64,000 nt of DNA from Streptomyces sp. NBC_01275. GTDB taxonomy: Bacteria; Actinomycetota; Actinomycetes; Streptomycetales; Streptomycetaceae. Numbering within the stretch: the stretch's first letter is position 1; every line of letters begins with the position of its first letter. The position numbers were made by a program, and so were the translations under genes. The notes beneath the pieces were generated by a model that did not search any database, had not been told where the DNA came from, and was given only the letters and a program-made list of their open reading frames with translations. The stretch lies in the NCBI RefSeq assembly GCF_026340655.1, contig NZ_JAPEOZ010000001.1:6820001-6884000 (forward strand). The letters are read 5' to 3'. Shown here in pieces: positions 25,354-34,151 of this stretch.

Positions 25354-28300
25354 CTAACGCTCCTGCTGGTGAGTGGGGTTCGGGAAGCTGCCGGTCTGGC
25401 CGTTGCCGACCTGACGACCCTGCGCGATACCCCGACGGAGATTGGTCAGCCGGCCACGTACGTCATCAGGCGCACGTGAGACCTGCGGACCGGTTTGGTG
25501 CTGTTGCTGCTGAGCCGTGCCCGGGACCAGGTTGGCCCGGGGCACCCGGCGCGGCAGGCCGGAAGTGGTGACGCCGCCCGCGGCCGGCTGCCTGACCCGC
25601 TCGGCCTGCCGGACGAGTTCGTCGTTCGGCGAGGTCCGCCAGGAGGCGTTGGCGGCGGGACGCTGAGGGGCTGCCGGAGCCTGTGCGGGCTGCGGCGGCG
25701 CTTGCGGAACCTGGGCGGCCGGAGCCGAACCGCCCGCCTGCTGTCCCGTCGGCTGGCCCGCTTGCTGGCCGGCCTGCTGACCGCGGAACCAGTTGGTCTC
25801 CAGCGTGTCGTACAACGGCGTACGTCCGTCGCCCGGGCCCTGGGCCGGCGGCAGCGCCTCCGGCTCGGGACGTCCGGCGGGACGCGGCGGGACCGGCGGC
25901 TGCGCAGTGCCGTAGCCGCCCGTGCCGTTGTTGCTGTTGCCGTTGCTGTTGCCGTTGAGCTGGGGACGCTGGAACTGGCCGGTGGACGAGGGGTCCTGGC
26001 GGCCGGGCAGCGCGTGCTGTCCGGTGGCCGAGCTGTCGTAGCCGTTGATCGAGAACTGGCCGGTGGAGCCGTTGTCGTAGGCCTGCGGGGCGGCGAACTG
26101 GCCCGGGTTCGCCGGGGTGTTCTGGCCGCCGGGTGTGCCGAAGACGTCCGAGCGGACGTACCCGTTGGCGTCCTGCTGGCCGCTGCCGGGACGCTCGAAC
26201 TGGCCGGTGTCCTGCGGGGCGCTGGTGCCCGGGCGCTGGAACTGGTTGTTCGTGTCCTGGCGGCCGCCCGGGCCCGACTGCGGGGCGCCGACGGCCGGGA
26301 ACTGGCCCGTGCCCTGGTTTCCGTTCGCGCCGGGACGGCCGAAGTCGGCCGGACCGGCCGGGCCCTGGCGCTCGTCGACCCGCGGGAACACCGGTATCTC
26401 GGCGGTCGCGCCGGGACCGTGCAGGTCGTCGATGCGCGGCAGCTGCGAGGTCCGCGCGACGTCCGGCTCCTCGTGGCCGCGCGGGGCGTCCAGCGGGGTG
26501 CGCGGCACCGGCGGCTGGGCGTTCTCGTCGCCCCAGCTGGTCACCCGCGGCGGGTTGCCGCCGGGCAGCTCGGCGCGCGGACCGCCGCGCGGCGGAAGCT
26601 GCGGCTGACGGCCGCGGCCGCCCTGGTCGGCCTTGTTGTTCTGGCGCTGCGGCGGACGACCGCCGCCGAACATGTCCTGGCCCTGTGTACCCGTGCCGGC
26701 CGACTGCAGACCCTGCGGGGCGCCCTGCGCCTGACCGCCGAAGCCGGCGCCGGCCGGAGCCGGGCGGCCCTGCGGGGAGGCGGGACCCTGCGGTCCGCGC
26801 GGCGGGGTGCCGCCGGGACGGCCACCGCCGTCACGGCCGGGCAGCGCGGCCCGGGGACCCTGACCGGCGGCGAGCCGGCCGCCCGAGCCCGGAGCGGACC
26901 CGAGGGCGCCGCCGACCGGGGCGCCGGCGCCGAGGGCGCCGCCCTGCTGTCCGCCCTGGCGACGTGCCGCGGCGGCGCCGGCGGCGGCCTGCGCGGCGGC
27001 GGGACCGCCGCCGACACTGGCCTGACCGGGCTTGGGCTGGGGCTTCTTGCCGCCCTGGGCGACGTCCACAGGCAGCATGACCAGCGCGGTCGTGCCACCG
27101 GAGTCGGACGGGCGCAGCTGGATGCGGATGCCGTGACGCTGCGACAGCCGGCCGACCACGAACAGACCCATGCGTCGGGAGACGGAGACGTCCACGGTGG
27201 GCGGCGAGGCGAGCCGCTCGTTGATCGCGGCGAGGTCCTCGGGGGAGAGGCCGATGCCGGTGTCGTGGATCTCGATCAGCACGCGGCCGTCGGGCAGCGC
27301 GTGACCGGTGACCTTGACCTTGGTCTGCGGCGAGGAGAACGAGGTGGCGTTCTCCAGCAGCTCGGCGAGGAGGTGCACGAGGTCGTTGACGACCCGGCCG
27401 GCCACTTCGGTGGTCGGCACGGAGGACAGCTCGATGCGCTCGTACTGCTCCACCTCGGACGCGGCGGCGCGCAGCACGTCGACCAGCGGGACCGGACGGG
27501 TCCAGCGACGGCCGGGCTCCTCGCCCGCGAGGACGAGGAGGTTCTCGCCGTTACGGCGCATGCGGGTCGCGAGGTGGTCGAGCTTGAACAGCGAGGACAG
27601 CTGGTCCGGGTCGGCCTCGCGGGACTCCAGCTCGGAGATCAGCGACAGCTGGCGCTGGATCAGACCCTGGGAGCGGCGCGAGAGGTTGGTGAACATCGCG
27701 TTGACGTTGCCTCGCAGGAGGGCCTGCTCGGCGGCGAGGCGGACGGCCTCGCGGTGCACGTCGTCGAAGGCCGCGGCCACCTGGCCGATCTCGTCCCGGG
27801 AGTGCACACCGACCGACTCGACGGAGGTGTCGACGTCCTGCGGGTCGGACTCGGACAGCTGCTTGACCAGCTCGGGCAGTCGGTCCTGGGCGACCTTGGT
27901 GGCCGTCTCCTGGAGCCGGCGCAGCGAGCGGATCATGGACCGGGCGACGACGAACGCGCCGACCAGCGACACGCCCAGCACGAGCAGGATGAGCGCACCC
28001 GAGATGATCGCCTCGCGCTCCGACTCGGCGCGCAGCTCACGCGCCTTCTGCTCCATGTCCTCGAGCAGCGTGTGCTCGATGTTGTTCATCTGCCGGATCT
28101 TGGTCGTGGAGTCGTCGACCCAGTCCTTGTACGACCGCTTGTCCAGCGAGGTGAGACCGCTCTTGGAACTGAGCGCGCGGGAGGCGTAGGTGTCGGACTC
28201 CTCGATGACCGGGTTGCCCTTTTCGATGGGGCTCAGCAGTTCTTCGGAGTTGTCGTCGCCGTAGATGCCGCGGAAGGTGTTGAGCTCGGAGTCCTCGTTC

Positions 28301-29208
28301 TGGTACGCGGCCGCGGCGTACTGCCGGTCGTTCTCGGAGAGGTCGCCGTAGGTGGTGTTGTTCGCGGGCAGCGCCGCCGCGAGCACGGCGCGCTGGATGG
28401 AGGCCCACTCCTTGGCGGAGGAGAAGGCCGCCAGCGAACGGGTGCGCTGGATCATCTCCGGGTTGCTGGTGGCCTGCGCCATGTCCTGCGAGAGGTCGAC
28501 CAGGCCGGTGATGAGGCGGTGGTAGGCGTCGACCGTCTGGGAGGAGTTGCCCTTCTCCGCGTAGGCGGTCGAGCGGGCGTCCTGGAGCTTGGCGAGGTCG
28601 CCGAGGAGACCGACGAGGGTCTCGCGGACACCCTGGAGGTTGCCGTCCTGGGAGGCGCCGTCGATCTCTTCCGAGGCGTCCTGGAAAGCGGTCAGCGCAC
28701 GGTCCGTCTTGTCCCGGAGGCCCTTGACGGCGTAGTCGCTGGCCTTCGCGCCGTGCGCCAGCGGGCCGGCCGAGCGGTCGCGCTCCTCCTGGAGCGCGAC
28801 GGCCAGCTCGGTGGCCTGCGTGGTCATGTCCGTCAGCAGCTTCATGTTGTCGAGCTGCTGGATGTCGTCCATGGACTGGTTGATGCGCAGCCCGCCCAGC
28901 GTGGTGGCCGCGACCACCGGCAGCGTCAGCAGCGCCACCAGGCGCGTGGAGATACGCCAGTTGCGCAGGGCCACGCGCGAGCCGGGCCCGGTGGGACCGG
29001 TCTGCGGCTTGCCGGCCGGAGTCGGGGGAGTGGAGCTCGGCGACGCGGACGCGCCGGGGCGCCCGGAGCGCTCACCGCCGTCGCCGGACGGTGCCGGGCC
29101 CGGGTTCTGGGCGTGCTGGGGCGAGGAGCCGACTGCCATCGGGCCGGTCCCGCCGTGCGGCTCCGGCTCGGCCGAAGCGCTGCCATCCCTCTTGAAACGT
29201 CCCTGCAC
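25354..29208 (-). CDS. cvnA: Conservon sensor histidine kinase-like protein (CvnA), second copy
   Basis: A 1284-aa membrane sensor heading the right conservon. The layout matches the left CvnA: disordered N-terminus, first helix (LLTLPVVAATTLGGL, near residue 100), extracellular nitrate-sensing-type domain, second helix (GALILLVLGVSLVGAFVVAR, near 410), HAMP-like region, and an HATPase domain with LLENATSFSSPQ, DTGIGL and GLFVVGRLSQRHGI. A very long Gly/Pro/Gln-rich tail of about 550 residues follows. The sensor domains of the two CvnA proteins are clearly divergent while the ATPase domains are similar. The start is GTG at 29208 with AGAGG 11 nt upstream. Confidence 0.92.
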   Translation of the reverse strand: MQGRFKRDGSASAEPEPHGGTGPMAVGSSPQHAQNPGPAPSGDGGERSGRPGASASPSSTPPTPAGKPQTGPTGPGSRVALRNWRISTRLVALLTLPVVAATTLGGLRINQSMDDIQQLDNMKLLTDMTTQATELAVALQEERDRSAGPLAHGAKASDYAVKGLRDKTDRALTAFQDASEEIDGASQDGNLQGVRETLVGLLGDLAKLQDARSTAYAEKGNSSQTVDAYHRLITGLVDLSQDMAQATSNPEMIQRTRSLAAFSSAKEWASIQRAVLAAALPANNTTYGDLSENDRQYAAAAYQNEDSELNTFRGIYGDDNSEELLSPIEKGNPVIEESDTYASRALSSKSGLTSLDKRSYKDWVDDSTTKIRQMNNIEHTLLEDMEQKARELRAESEREAIISGALILLVLGVSLVGAFVVARSMIRSLRRLQETATKVAQDRLPELVKQLSESDPQDVDTSVESVGVHSRDEIGQVAAAFDDVHREAVRLAAEQALLRGNVNAMFTNLSRRSQGLIQRQLSLISELESREADPDQLSSLFKLDHLATRMRRNGENLLVLAGEEPGRRWTRPVPLVDVLRAAASEVEQYERIELSSVPTTEVAGRVVNDLVHLLAELLENATSFSSPQTKVKVTGHALPDGRVLIEIHDTGIGLSPEDLAAINERLASPPTVDVSVSRRMGLFVVGRLSQRHGIRIQLRPSDSGGTTALVMLPVDVAQGGKKPQPKPGQASVGGGPAAAQAAAGAAAARRQGGQQGGALGAGAPVGGALGSAPGSGGRLAAGQGPRAALPGRDGGGRPGGTPPRGPQGPASPQGRPAPAGAGFGGQAQGAPQGLQSAGTGTQGQDMFGGGRPPQRQNNKADQGGRGRQPQLPPRGGPRAELPGGNPPRVTSWGDENAQPPVPRTPLDAPRGHEEPDVARTSQLPRIDDLHGPGATAEIPVFPRVDERQGPAGPADFGRPGANGNQGTGQFPAVGAPQSGPGGRQDTNNQFQRPGTSAPQDTGQFERPGSGQQDANGYVRSDVFGTPGGQNTPANPGQFAAPQAYDNGSTGQFSINGYDSSATGQHALPGRQDPSSTGQFQRPQLNGNSNGNSNNGTGGYGTAQPPVPPRPAGRPEPEALPPAQGPGDGRTPLYDTLETNWFRGQQAGQQAGQPTGQQAGGSAPAAQVPQAPPQPAQAPAAPQRPAANASWRTSPNDELVRQAERVRQPAAGGVTTSGLPRRVPRANLVPGTAQQQQHQTGPQVSRAPDDVRGRLTNLRRGIAQGRQVGNGQTGSFPNPTHQQER

Positions 29209-29810
29209 TAGCGTCGCAACCTCTGGACCAGGCGCCCTTCCGTGTGACCGGAAGGACGGTGTCGGCGTGTTGAGAGGCGTCCTGAATTACGCCCCTCGGG
29301 TGGTCGTGAGTGACCGGCGCTCGCTCCCCCTGTCTAGCCGCCACGTCGGCGCGTGTGCGCCCCCTGTGCGCCGGCTCGATCCTGCGGCGGTCCGTGAGAT
29401 TCCAGCACAGAGGCGGATCTCCAACAAGGTGTGTTGGCCGTGCTGTGACATCTGTGACAACACGTGAGGAGCACGTCACACGATGTGGACGCGAAACGTG
29501 CGTAAGGGAGGCATAAAGGGGTGAAGTACTGGCCCCCGGGGGGTGTCCCAGTCGCCATGATCAGGAGCGGAATGGGCGCTTCAGGGGCCGAATGTCCGTT
29601 TCATGGCAGGCACTCAGGGGTCAGGAATGACCGTTTTGCCCGTGGAGTCGTGAGCAAACTCACACGGTGATCATGAGACCCGCACGCGTTCCCGGGGAAT
29701 CGCGTGTTTAGCCTGACGCTTTACGGAATTGGCACATCCGACAAGCCGCGCCTGCGCGAGGCCCTCACGGGCCCGCCCGGCGCCCGGACACGACAGGGTC
29801 GACTACAACA
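29209..29810. other. 600-nt regulatory gap upstream of cvnA
   Basis: No gene found. It holds a cluster of TGTGACA elements: direct copies at 29444-29450 and 29453-29459, and an inverted GTCACA at 29475-29480. The stretch 29500-29720 is comparatively AT-rich and contains a TAGCCT at 29709-29714 that might be a -10 for the small gene at 29811, without a good -35. It probably carries promoters for both cvnA and that gene. Confidence 0.5.
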
Positions 29811-29999
29811 GTGAAGACGACGACGATGTTCCACAAGATCGCCAACCCGCGGCGCACGACGCTGGCGCACCTCAAGGACGCCGACGAACTGCAGCTCCCG
29901 GAGCAGCCGGAGCACTCCGTCGACCTCCCGGCCCAGACCGCCAATCCCAAGCGCACCATCCTCATGGAGATCCCCGCCACCGTCTCCGTGGCGGAGTAG
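29811..29999 (+). CDS. Small protein with duplicated ANP(R/K)RT motif
   Basis: A 62-aa frame (57 aa if the ATG at 29826 is used) with strongly GC-rich third positions, so it looks like a real gene. The product is soluble and shows a repeat: IANPRRTTLAHL near the N-terminus and TANPKRTILMEI near the C-terminus, separated by an acidic Pro/Gln/Glu linker (DELQLPEQPEHSVDLP). There is no membrane segment or cysteine. A gene of this size sits between cvnA and the FAH gene in related genomes as I remember them. The start is uncertain: GTG 29811 has only AGGG 12 nt upstream and the ATG has no Shine-Dalgarno. Function unknown. Confidence 0.6.
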   Translation: MKTTTMFHKIANPRRTTLAHLKDADELQLPEQPEHSVDLPAQTANPKRTILMEIPATVSVAE

Positions 30000-30105
30000 A
30001 TCCTCAAGCCCCGCGGATCAGATCTTCACGAGTCGCGGAACGGATCTTCACACAGGGATACGGGCGCACGCCGCCGAACGCTCAAGGCGGCCGCCCACGG
30101 ATGTC

Positions 30106-30133
30106 AAGGGCGTCCCCGGCCGGGGGCGCCCTT
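30106..30133 (+). terminator. Terminator upstream of FAH gene
   Basis: AAGGGCGTCCCC (30106-30117) and GGGGGCGCCCTT (30122-30133) around GGCC, with one G-T pair; it closes the small-gene transcript. Confidence 0.7.
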
Positions 30134-30190
30134 CCGCGTTAGCCTGGAGCGTCACACTCCAGCCAGCTCAGTCAAGGGGCCAACCAACCC

Positions 30191-30976
30191 GTGCGCATCG
30201 CCAGGTTCTCCATCGACGGGAACGTCGCCTTCGGCGCGGTCGAGGGCGACAAGCCGGACGAGCTCGTCCTCGACATCATCAAGGGCATCCCGTTCGCGGA
30301 CCACCAGCTCTCCGGTACGAAGGTGCCGCTGAGCAAGGTCCGACTGCTCCCGCCCGTGCTGCCCAACAAGGTCGTGGCCTTCGGCCGCAACTACGCCGAG
30401 CACGCGCGTGAACTGGGCAACGAGGTGCCGGACGCGCCGTTCGCCTTCTTCAAGCCCTCCACCTCCGTGATCGGCTCCGGCGACGCCATCCAGTACCCGC
30501 CCTTCTCCGAGGAGCTCCACCACGAGGCCGAGCTCGCCGTGGTCATCGGCCGCATGTGCCGTGAGGTCCCGCGCGAACGCGTGGCGGACGTCATCTTCGG
30601 CTACACCTGCGCCAACGACGTCACCGCGCGGGACGTGCAGCGGCGCGAGAAGCAGTGGGCGCGGGCCAAGGGCTTCGACACGTCCTGCCCGCTCGGCCCC
30701 TGGGTGGAGACGGACCTGGACCTCGCCACCGCGTCCGACCTGACGATCCAGCTCACGGTCAACGGCGAACAACGCCAGCTGGGCCGGACCAGCGAGATGA
30801 TCCACTCCATCGAGGATCTGATCGTCAACATCACCGAGGCCATGACGCTGCTCCCCGGCGACGTGATCCTCACGGGCACCCCGGCAGGGGTCGGCCCCCT
30901 GGCTGTCGGCGACGAGGTCGCCGTCACCATCGAAGGCATCGGCACTCTCACCAACAAGGTTGTCAAGCGTGGCTAG
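30191..30976 (+). CDS. Fumarylacetoacetate hydrolase-family protein
   Basis: A 261-aa FAH-superfamily enzyme, likely a hydrolase or isomerase/decarboxylase acting on acyl-pyruvate-type compounds such as those of aromatic breakdown. The fold is recognised from [27 protein letters not shown], the metal ligands in [13 protein letters not shown], the DVTARDVQ segment and the C-terminal [18 protein letters not shown]. The exact substrate is not predictable. The GTG at 30191 gives the family N-terminus. It ends 8 nt inside gltX, so the two are co-transcribed. Confidence 0.9.
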   Translation: MRIARFSIDGNVAFGAVEGDKPDELVLDIIKGIPFADHQLSGTKVPLSKVRLLPPVLPNKVVAFGRNYAEHARELGNEVPDAPFAFFKPSTSVIGSGDAIQYPPFSEELHHEAELAVVIGRMCREVPRERVADVIFGYTCANDVTARDVQRREKQWARAKGFDTSCPLGPWVETDLDLATASDLTIQLTVNGEQRQLGRTSEMIHSIEDLIVNITEAMTLLPGDVILTGTPAGVGPLAVGDEVAVTIEGIGTLTNKVVKRG

Positions 30977-32453
30977 CGCACCCGGCTCCCCCGTACGCGT
31001 CCGATTCTGTCCCTCGCCCACCGGTAACCCCCACGTGGGCCTGGTCCGCACCGCCCTGTTCAACTGGGCGTTCGCCAAGCACCACCAGGGCACGCTGGTC
31101 TTCCGCATCGAGGACACCGACGCGGCCCGCGACTCCGAGGAGTCCTACGACCAGCTGCTGGACGCGATGCGCTGGCTGGGCTTCGACTGGGACGAGGGCC
31201 CCGAGGTCGGCGGCCCGCACGCGCCGTACCGCCAGTCGCAGCGCATGGACCTCTACAAGGACGTCGCCGAGAAGCTCCTCGACGCCGGCCACGCCTACCG
31301 CTGCTACTGCTCCCAGGAGGAGCTGGACAGCCGTCGCGAGGCCGCCCGCGCCGCCGGCAAGCCCTCCGGCTACGACGGCCACTGCCGCGACCTGAGCGCC
31401 GCGCAGGTCGAGGAGTACCGGGCCCAGGGCCGCGCCCCGATCGTCCGCTTCCGCATGCCCGACGAGACGATCACCTTCACGGACCTGGTCCGCGGCGAGC
31501 TGACGTTCACCCCGGAGAACGTGCCGGACTACGGGATCGTACGAGCGAACGGCGCTCCGCTGTACACGCTCGTCAACCCGGTCGACGACGCGCTGATGGA
31601 GATCACGCACGTGCTGCGCGGCGAGGACCTGCTGTCCTCCACCCCGCGCCAGGTCGCCCTGTACAAGGCGCTGGCCGAGCTGGGCATCGCCAAGCACACC
31701 CCGCAGTTCGGTCATCTGCCGTACGTGATGGGCGAGGGCAACAAGAAGCTCTCCAAGCGGGACCCCGAGTCCTCCCTCAACCTCTACCGGGAGCGCGGCT
31801 TCCTGCCCGAGGGCCTGCTCAACTACCTCTCCCTGCTCGGCTGGTCGCTCTCGGCCGACCGGGACATCTTCGCCATGGACGAGATGGTCGCGGCCTTCGA
31901 CGTCGCGGACGTCAACCCCAACCCGGCGCGCTTCGACCTGAAGAAGTGCGAGGCGATCAACGCCGACCACATCCGGCTGCTGGACGTGAAGGACTTCACG
32001 GAGCGCTGCGCGCCCTGGCTGAAGGCCCCCTTCGCGCCCTGGGACCCGGAGGACTTCGACGACGCCAAGTGGCAGGCGGTCGCCCCGCACGCCCAGACCC
32101 GCCTCAAGGTCCTCTCGGAGATCACCGACAACGTCGACTTCCTCTTCCTCGCGGAGCCGGTCTTCGACGAGGCGAGCTGGACGAAGGCCATGAAGGAGGG
32201 CAGCGACGCCCTGCTGACCACGGCCCGCGAGAAGCTGGACGCGGCCGACTGGACCTCCGCGGAGTCCCTGAAGGAGGCCGTCCTGGCCGCCGGCGAGACC
32301 CATGGCCTCAAGCTCGGCAAGGCCCAGGCCCCCGTCCGCGTGGCCGTCACCGGCCGCACGGTCGGCCTGCCCCTCTTCGAGTCCCTGGAGATCCTGGGCA
32401 AGGAGAAGACGCTGGCCCGGATCGACGCGGCGCTGGCACGGCTGGCGGCGTAA
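30969..32453 (+). CDS. gltX: Glutamyl-tRNA synthetase
   Basis: Class I aminoacyl-tRNA synthetase of 494 aa charging tRNA-Glu, and in actinomycetes also tRNA-Gln before amidation. The HIGH signature appears as [10 protein letters not shown] near residue 12, and the KMSKS counterpart as KKLSKRDPE near 260. [11 protein letters not shown] and the anticodon-binding helical region follow. I chose GTG at 30969, with AAGG at 30956-30959; the frame overlaps the FAH stop by 8 nt. The tRNA-Glu and tRNA-Gln cluster 1.2 kb downstream encodes its substrates. Confidence 0.95.
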   Translation: MASAPGSPVRVRFCPSPTGNPHVGLVRTALFNWAFAKHHQGTLVFRIEDTDAARDSEESYDQLLDAMRWLGFDWDEGPEVGGPHAPYRQSQRMDLYKDVAEKLLDAGHAYRCYCSQEELDSRREAARAAGKPSGYDGHCRDLSAAQVEEYRAQGRAPIVRFRMPDETITFTDLVRGELTFTPENVPDYGIVRANGAPLYTLVNPVDDALMEITHVLRGEDLLSSTPRQVALYKALAELGIAKHTPQFGHLPYVMGEGNKKLSKRDPESSLNLYRERGFLPEGLLNYLSLLGWSLSADRDIFAMDEMVAAFDVADVNPNPARFDLKKCEAINADHIRLLDVKDFTERCAPWLKAPFAPWDPEDFDDAKWQAVAPHAQTRLKVLSEITDNVDFLFLAEPVFDEASWTKAMKEGSDALLTTAREKLDAADWTSAESLKEAVLAAGETHGLKLGKAQAPVRVAVTGRTVGLPLFESLEILGKEKTLARIDAALARLAA

Positions 32454-32462
32454 CGCTCTGCA

Positions 32463-32509
32463 TACGTGAGGGGCGGCATCCGGAGTCCCCGGGCGCCGCC
32501 CCTCACGTA
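32463..32509. terminator. Perfect 15-bp bidirectional terminator
   Basis: TACGTGAGGGGCGGC (32463-32477) and its exact complement (32495-32509) lie between the convergent gltX and RelE-like genes. Confidence 0.85.
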
Positions 32510-32515
32510 CGCGCC

Positions 32516-32800
32516 TCAGACGGCGTCGATCTCGTCGATCAGGTACGCGGTCTCGTCGAAGGTCTCCACCGCGACGACGACCATGGTCGCCGCCGCCACC
32601 AGGTACTTCAGCATCACGCCCGGGGCCACGTACGCCCTCCGCAGGTGCTCGTCGGGGCCGAGTTGCGCGGTCGACGTCCTGCGGAAGGGGTCGCGGGCCA
32701 GTATGCGAACGGCGCGGTCCAGTTGGGCTCGGCGTTCCGCGGGCAGAGCGTCGAGCGTGGCACGGGCCTCTACGGTGAACCGGGCGCGGTACTCGATCAT
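32516..32800 (-). CDS. Orphan RelE/ParE-like toxin
   Basis: A 94-aa protein with the pattern of RelE/ParE-superfamily toxins: an N-terminal strand YRARFTVEARATLDALP, helix RRAQLDRAVRILARDPF, and later strands HLRRAYVAPGVMLKYLV and VVVAVETFDE. In the family such proteins cleave mRNA at the ribosome or poison gyrase. The ATG at 32800 is chosen because family sequence begins there; the upstream extension overlaps the divergent HAD gene. No antitoxin-like gene adjoins it on either side, so it may be an orphan, inactive, or a RelE-fold protein with another role. Confidence 0.7.
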   Translation of the reverse strand: MIEYRARFTVEARATLDALPAERRAQLDRAVRILARDPFRRTSTAQLGPDEHLRRAYVAPGVMLKYLVAAATMVVVAVETFDETAYLIDEIDAV

Positions 32801-32824
32801 GCCCCGCAGGATGCCAGCCCGCGA

Positions 32825-32830
32825 TACCGT
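32825..32830 (+). promoter_or_regulatory. -10 element of HAD gene
   Basis: TACCGT ends 7 nt before the ATG at 32838, suggesting a leaderless message. No clear -35 is seen. Confidence 0.4.
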
Positions 32831-32837
32831 CGCAGAC

Positions 32838-33572
32838 ATGAGCATCCTCGCCGTGGTCTGGGACGTGGACGACACCCTCTTCGACTACACGACCGCCGAT
32901 CGCGAAGGCATGCGGTCGTATCTGGCGGCCGAGGGGCTGCTGGAGGGGTACGGGACCGCGGAGCAGGCGCTCGCGTTGTGGCGGGAGGTCACCGACCAGC
33001 AGTGGGCGCGGTTCTCGGCGGGCGGGATCACCTTCGAGGACCAGCGCCGGGACCGCGTACGGGTGTTCCTGGGCCGCCCGGAGCTGACCGACGCGGAGGC
33101 CGACGACTGGTTCCGGCGCTACCTCGGTCACTACGAGGCCGCCTGGTCCCTCTTCCCCGACGTCCTGCCCGTCCTGGACGCCCTCGCCGCCAGCCACCGG
33201 CACGCGGTGCTCTCCAACTCCAGCATCCACGTCCAGGACCGCAAGCTGCGCGTCCTCGGCGTCCACGACCGCTTCGAGACCATCCTGTGCGCGGCGGAAC
33301 TCGGCGTCGCCAAGCCGGAGGCCGGCGCCTTCCTCGCGGCCTGCGACGCCCTGGAGCTGGACCCGCACCAAGTGGCGTACGTCGGCGACCACCCGGAGAT
33401 CGACGGACGGGGCGCGGCGGACGCCGGACTGCTCTCGGTGTGGATCGACCGCTACGGCGGCGCGGCGACCGTCGAGCTCCCCTCCGGGCGGCACCGGATC
33501 GCCAGCCTCGCCGAACTCCCCGCGATCCTCGGCGCGGATACCCGTTTTGGAGCGCAGTCCACCTTCGGGTAA
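32838..33572 (+). CDS. HAD-superfamily hydrolase
   Basis: A 244-aa haloacid dehalogenase-type phosphatase. The four motifs are visible: DVDDTLFDY with the nucleophile Asp (motif I, residues about 9-17), LSNSS (motif II), the Lys in GVAKPEAGAF (motif III) and VGDHPEIDGRGAADAG (motif IV). An alpha-helical cap lies between motifs I and II, so it is a subfamily I enzyme, plausibly acting on a small sugar phosphate or nucleotide. The last codons and the TAA stop overlap the -10 of the downstream tRNA operon promoter. Confidence 0.88.
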   Translation: MSILAVVWDVDDTLFDYTTADREGMRSYLAAEGLLEGYGTAEQALALWREVTDQQWARFSAGGITFEDQRRDRVRVFLGRPELTDAEADDWFRRYLGHYEAAWSLFPDVLPVLDALAASHRHAVLSNSSIHVQDRKLRVLGVHDRFETILCAAELGVAKPEAGAFLAACDALELDPHQVAYVGDHPEIDGRGAADAGLLSVWIDRYGGAATVELPSGRHRIASLAELPAILGADTRFGAQSTFG

Positions 33573-33575
33573 TGT
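33547..33575 (+). promoter_or_regulatory. Promoter of tRNA operon
   Basis: TTGGAG (33547-33552), 17-nt spacer, TAATGT (33570-33575). It lies inside the 3' end of the HAD gene, whose TAA stop forms part of the -10. Downstream are small hairpins, including GGCC-GAAA-GGCC at 33599-33610, before the first tRNA. Confidence 0.65.
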
Positions 33576-33663
33576 TCTTCCTGCGCCGCCGGAGAGCGGG
33601 CCGAAAGGCCGAAACCGGAGGAGCGAAACTAGAACAAGATCCCCTCCGGGATTTGCGTTCCAG

Positions 33664-33735
33664 TGGCCTATGGTGTAATTGGCAGCACGACTGATTCTGG
33701 TTCAGTTAGTCTTGGTTCGAGTCCAGGTAGGCCAG
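33664..33735 (+). tRNA. tRNA-Gln (anticodon CTG)
   Basis: A 72-nt cloverleaf. The acceptor is TGGCCTA with TAGGCCA, the D arm GTG/CAC, the anticodon stem ACTGA/TCAGT with loop TTCTGGT giving CTG, the T arm CTTGG-TTCGAGT-CCAGG, and the discriminator G. CCA is not encoded. Confidence 0.95.
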
Positions 33736-33777
33736 CTCGCAGAGCTCATCTGTGCATGTGGAGATCAGCTCCACGAA

Positions 33778-33850
33778 GCCCCCGTTGTGTAGCGGCCTAG
33801 CACGCTGCCCTCTCAAGGCAGTAGCGCCGGTTCGAATCCGGTCGGGGGTA
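33778..33850 (+). tRNA. tRNA-Glu (anticodon CTC)
   Basis: A 73-nt cloverleaf. The acceptor is GCCCCCG with CGGGGGT (terminal G-U), the anticodon stem CTGCC/GGCAG with loop CTCTCAA giving CTC, the T loop TTCGAAT, and the discriminator A. It differs from the other two Glu copies by one anticodon-stem pair. Confidence 0.95.
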
Positions 33851-33852
33851 CT

Positions 33853-33873
33853 GATCTCGATCAACTCGAGATC
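33853..33873 (+). other. Spacer hairpin between tRNA genes
   Basis: GATCTCGA (33853-33860) pairs with TCGAGATC (33866-33873), a perfect 8-bp stem just after tRNA-Glu. It is likely a processing signal in the polycistronic tRNA precursor. Confidence 0.5.
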
Positions 33874-33879
33874 GCTAGG

Positions 33880-33952
33880 GCCCCCGTTGTGTAGCGGCCT
33901 AGCACGCCGCCCTCTCAAGGCGGTAGCGCCGGTTCGAATCCGGTCGGGGGTA
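33880..33952 (+). tRNA. tRNA-Glu (anticodon CTC), second copy
   Basis: A 73-nt cloverleaf, anticodon stem CCGCC/GGCGG, loop CTCTCAA. The sequence equals the copy at 34073. Confidence 0.95.
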
Positions 33953-33972
33953 CGAAATGGTTTAAACCACTT

Positions 33973-34044
33973 TGGTCTATGGTGTAATTGGCAACACTAC
34001 GGTTTCTGGTACCGTCATTCTTGGTTCGAGTCCAGGTAGACCAG
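33973..34044 (+). tRNA. tRNA-Gln (anticodon CTG), second copy
   Basis: A 72-nt cloverleaf with acceptor TGGTCTA/TAGACCA, anticodon stem ACGGT/ACCGT, loop TTCTGGT and discriminator G. It has the same anticodon as the first Gln tRNA but a different acceptor and anticodon stem. Confidence 0.95.
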
Positions 34045-34050
34045 CTCGGA

Positions 34051-34066
34051 CCTGCGGAAACGCAGG
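34051..34066 (+). other. GNRA-capped spacer hairpin
   Basis: CCTGCG-GAAA-CGCAGG, a 6-bp stem with a GAAA tetraloop between tRNA-Gln and tRNA-Glu; a probable precursor-processing element. Confidence 0.5.
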
Positions 34067-34072
34067 ATCCAC

Positions 34073-34145
34073 GCCCCCGTTGTGTAGCGGCCTAGCACGC
34101 CGCCCTCTCAAGGCGGTAGCGCCGGTTCGAATCCGGTCGGGGGTA
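34073..34145 (+). tRNA. tRNA-Glu (anticodon CTC), third copy
   Basis: A 73-nt cloverleaf identical to the copy at 33880. It is the last tRNA of the cluster, followed by a terminator 6 nt downstream. Confidence 0.95.
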
Positions 34146-34151
34146 CGCGGA

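Noticed and set aside
25495..29211. Plus-strand open frame of over 1200 codons opposite the right cvnA
   Set aside because: Shadow of a high-GC gene with a low-complexity tail.
29811..29999. RiPP precursor interpretation of the small gene
   Set aside because: No cyclase, protease or radical-SAM gene nearby, no Cys/Ser/Thr-rich core; the duplicated motif is better viewed as a binding repeat.
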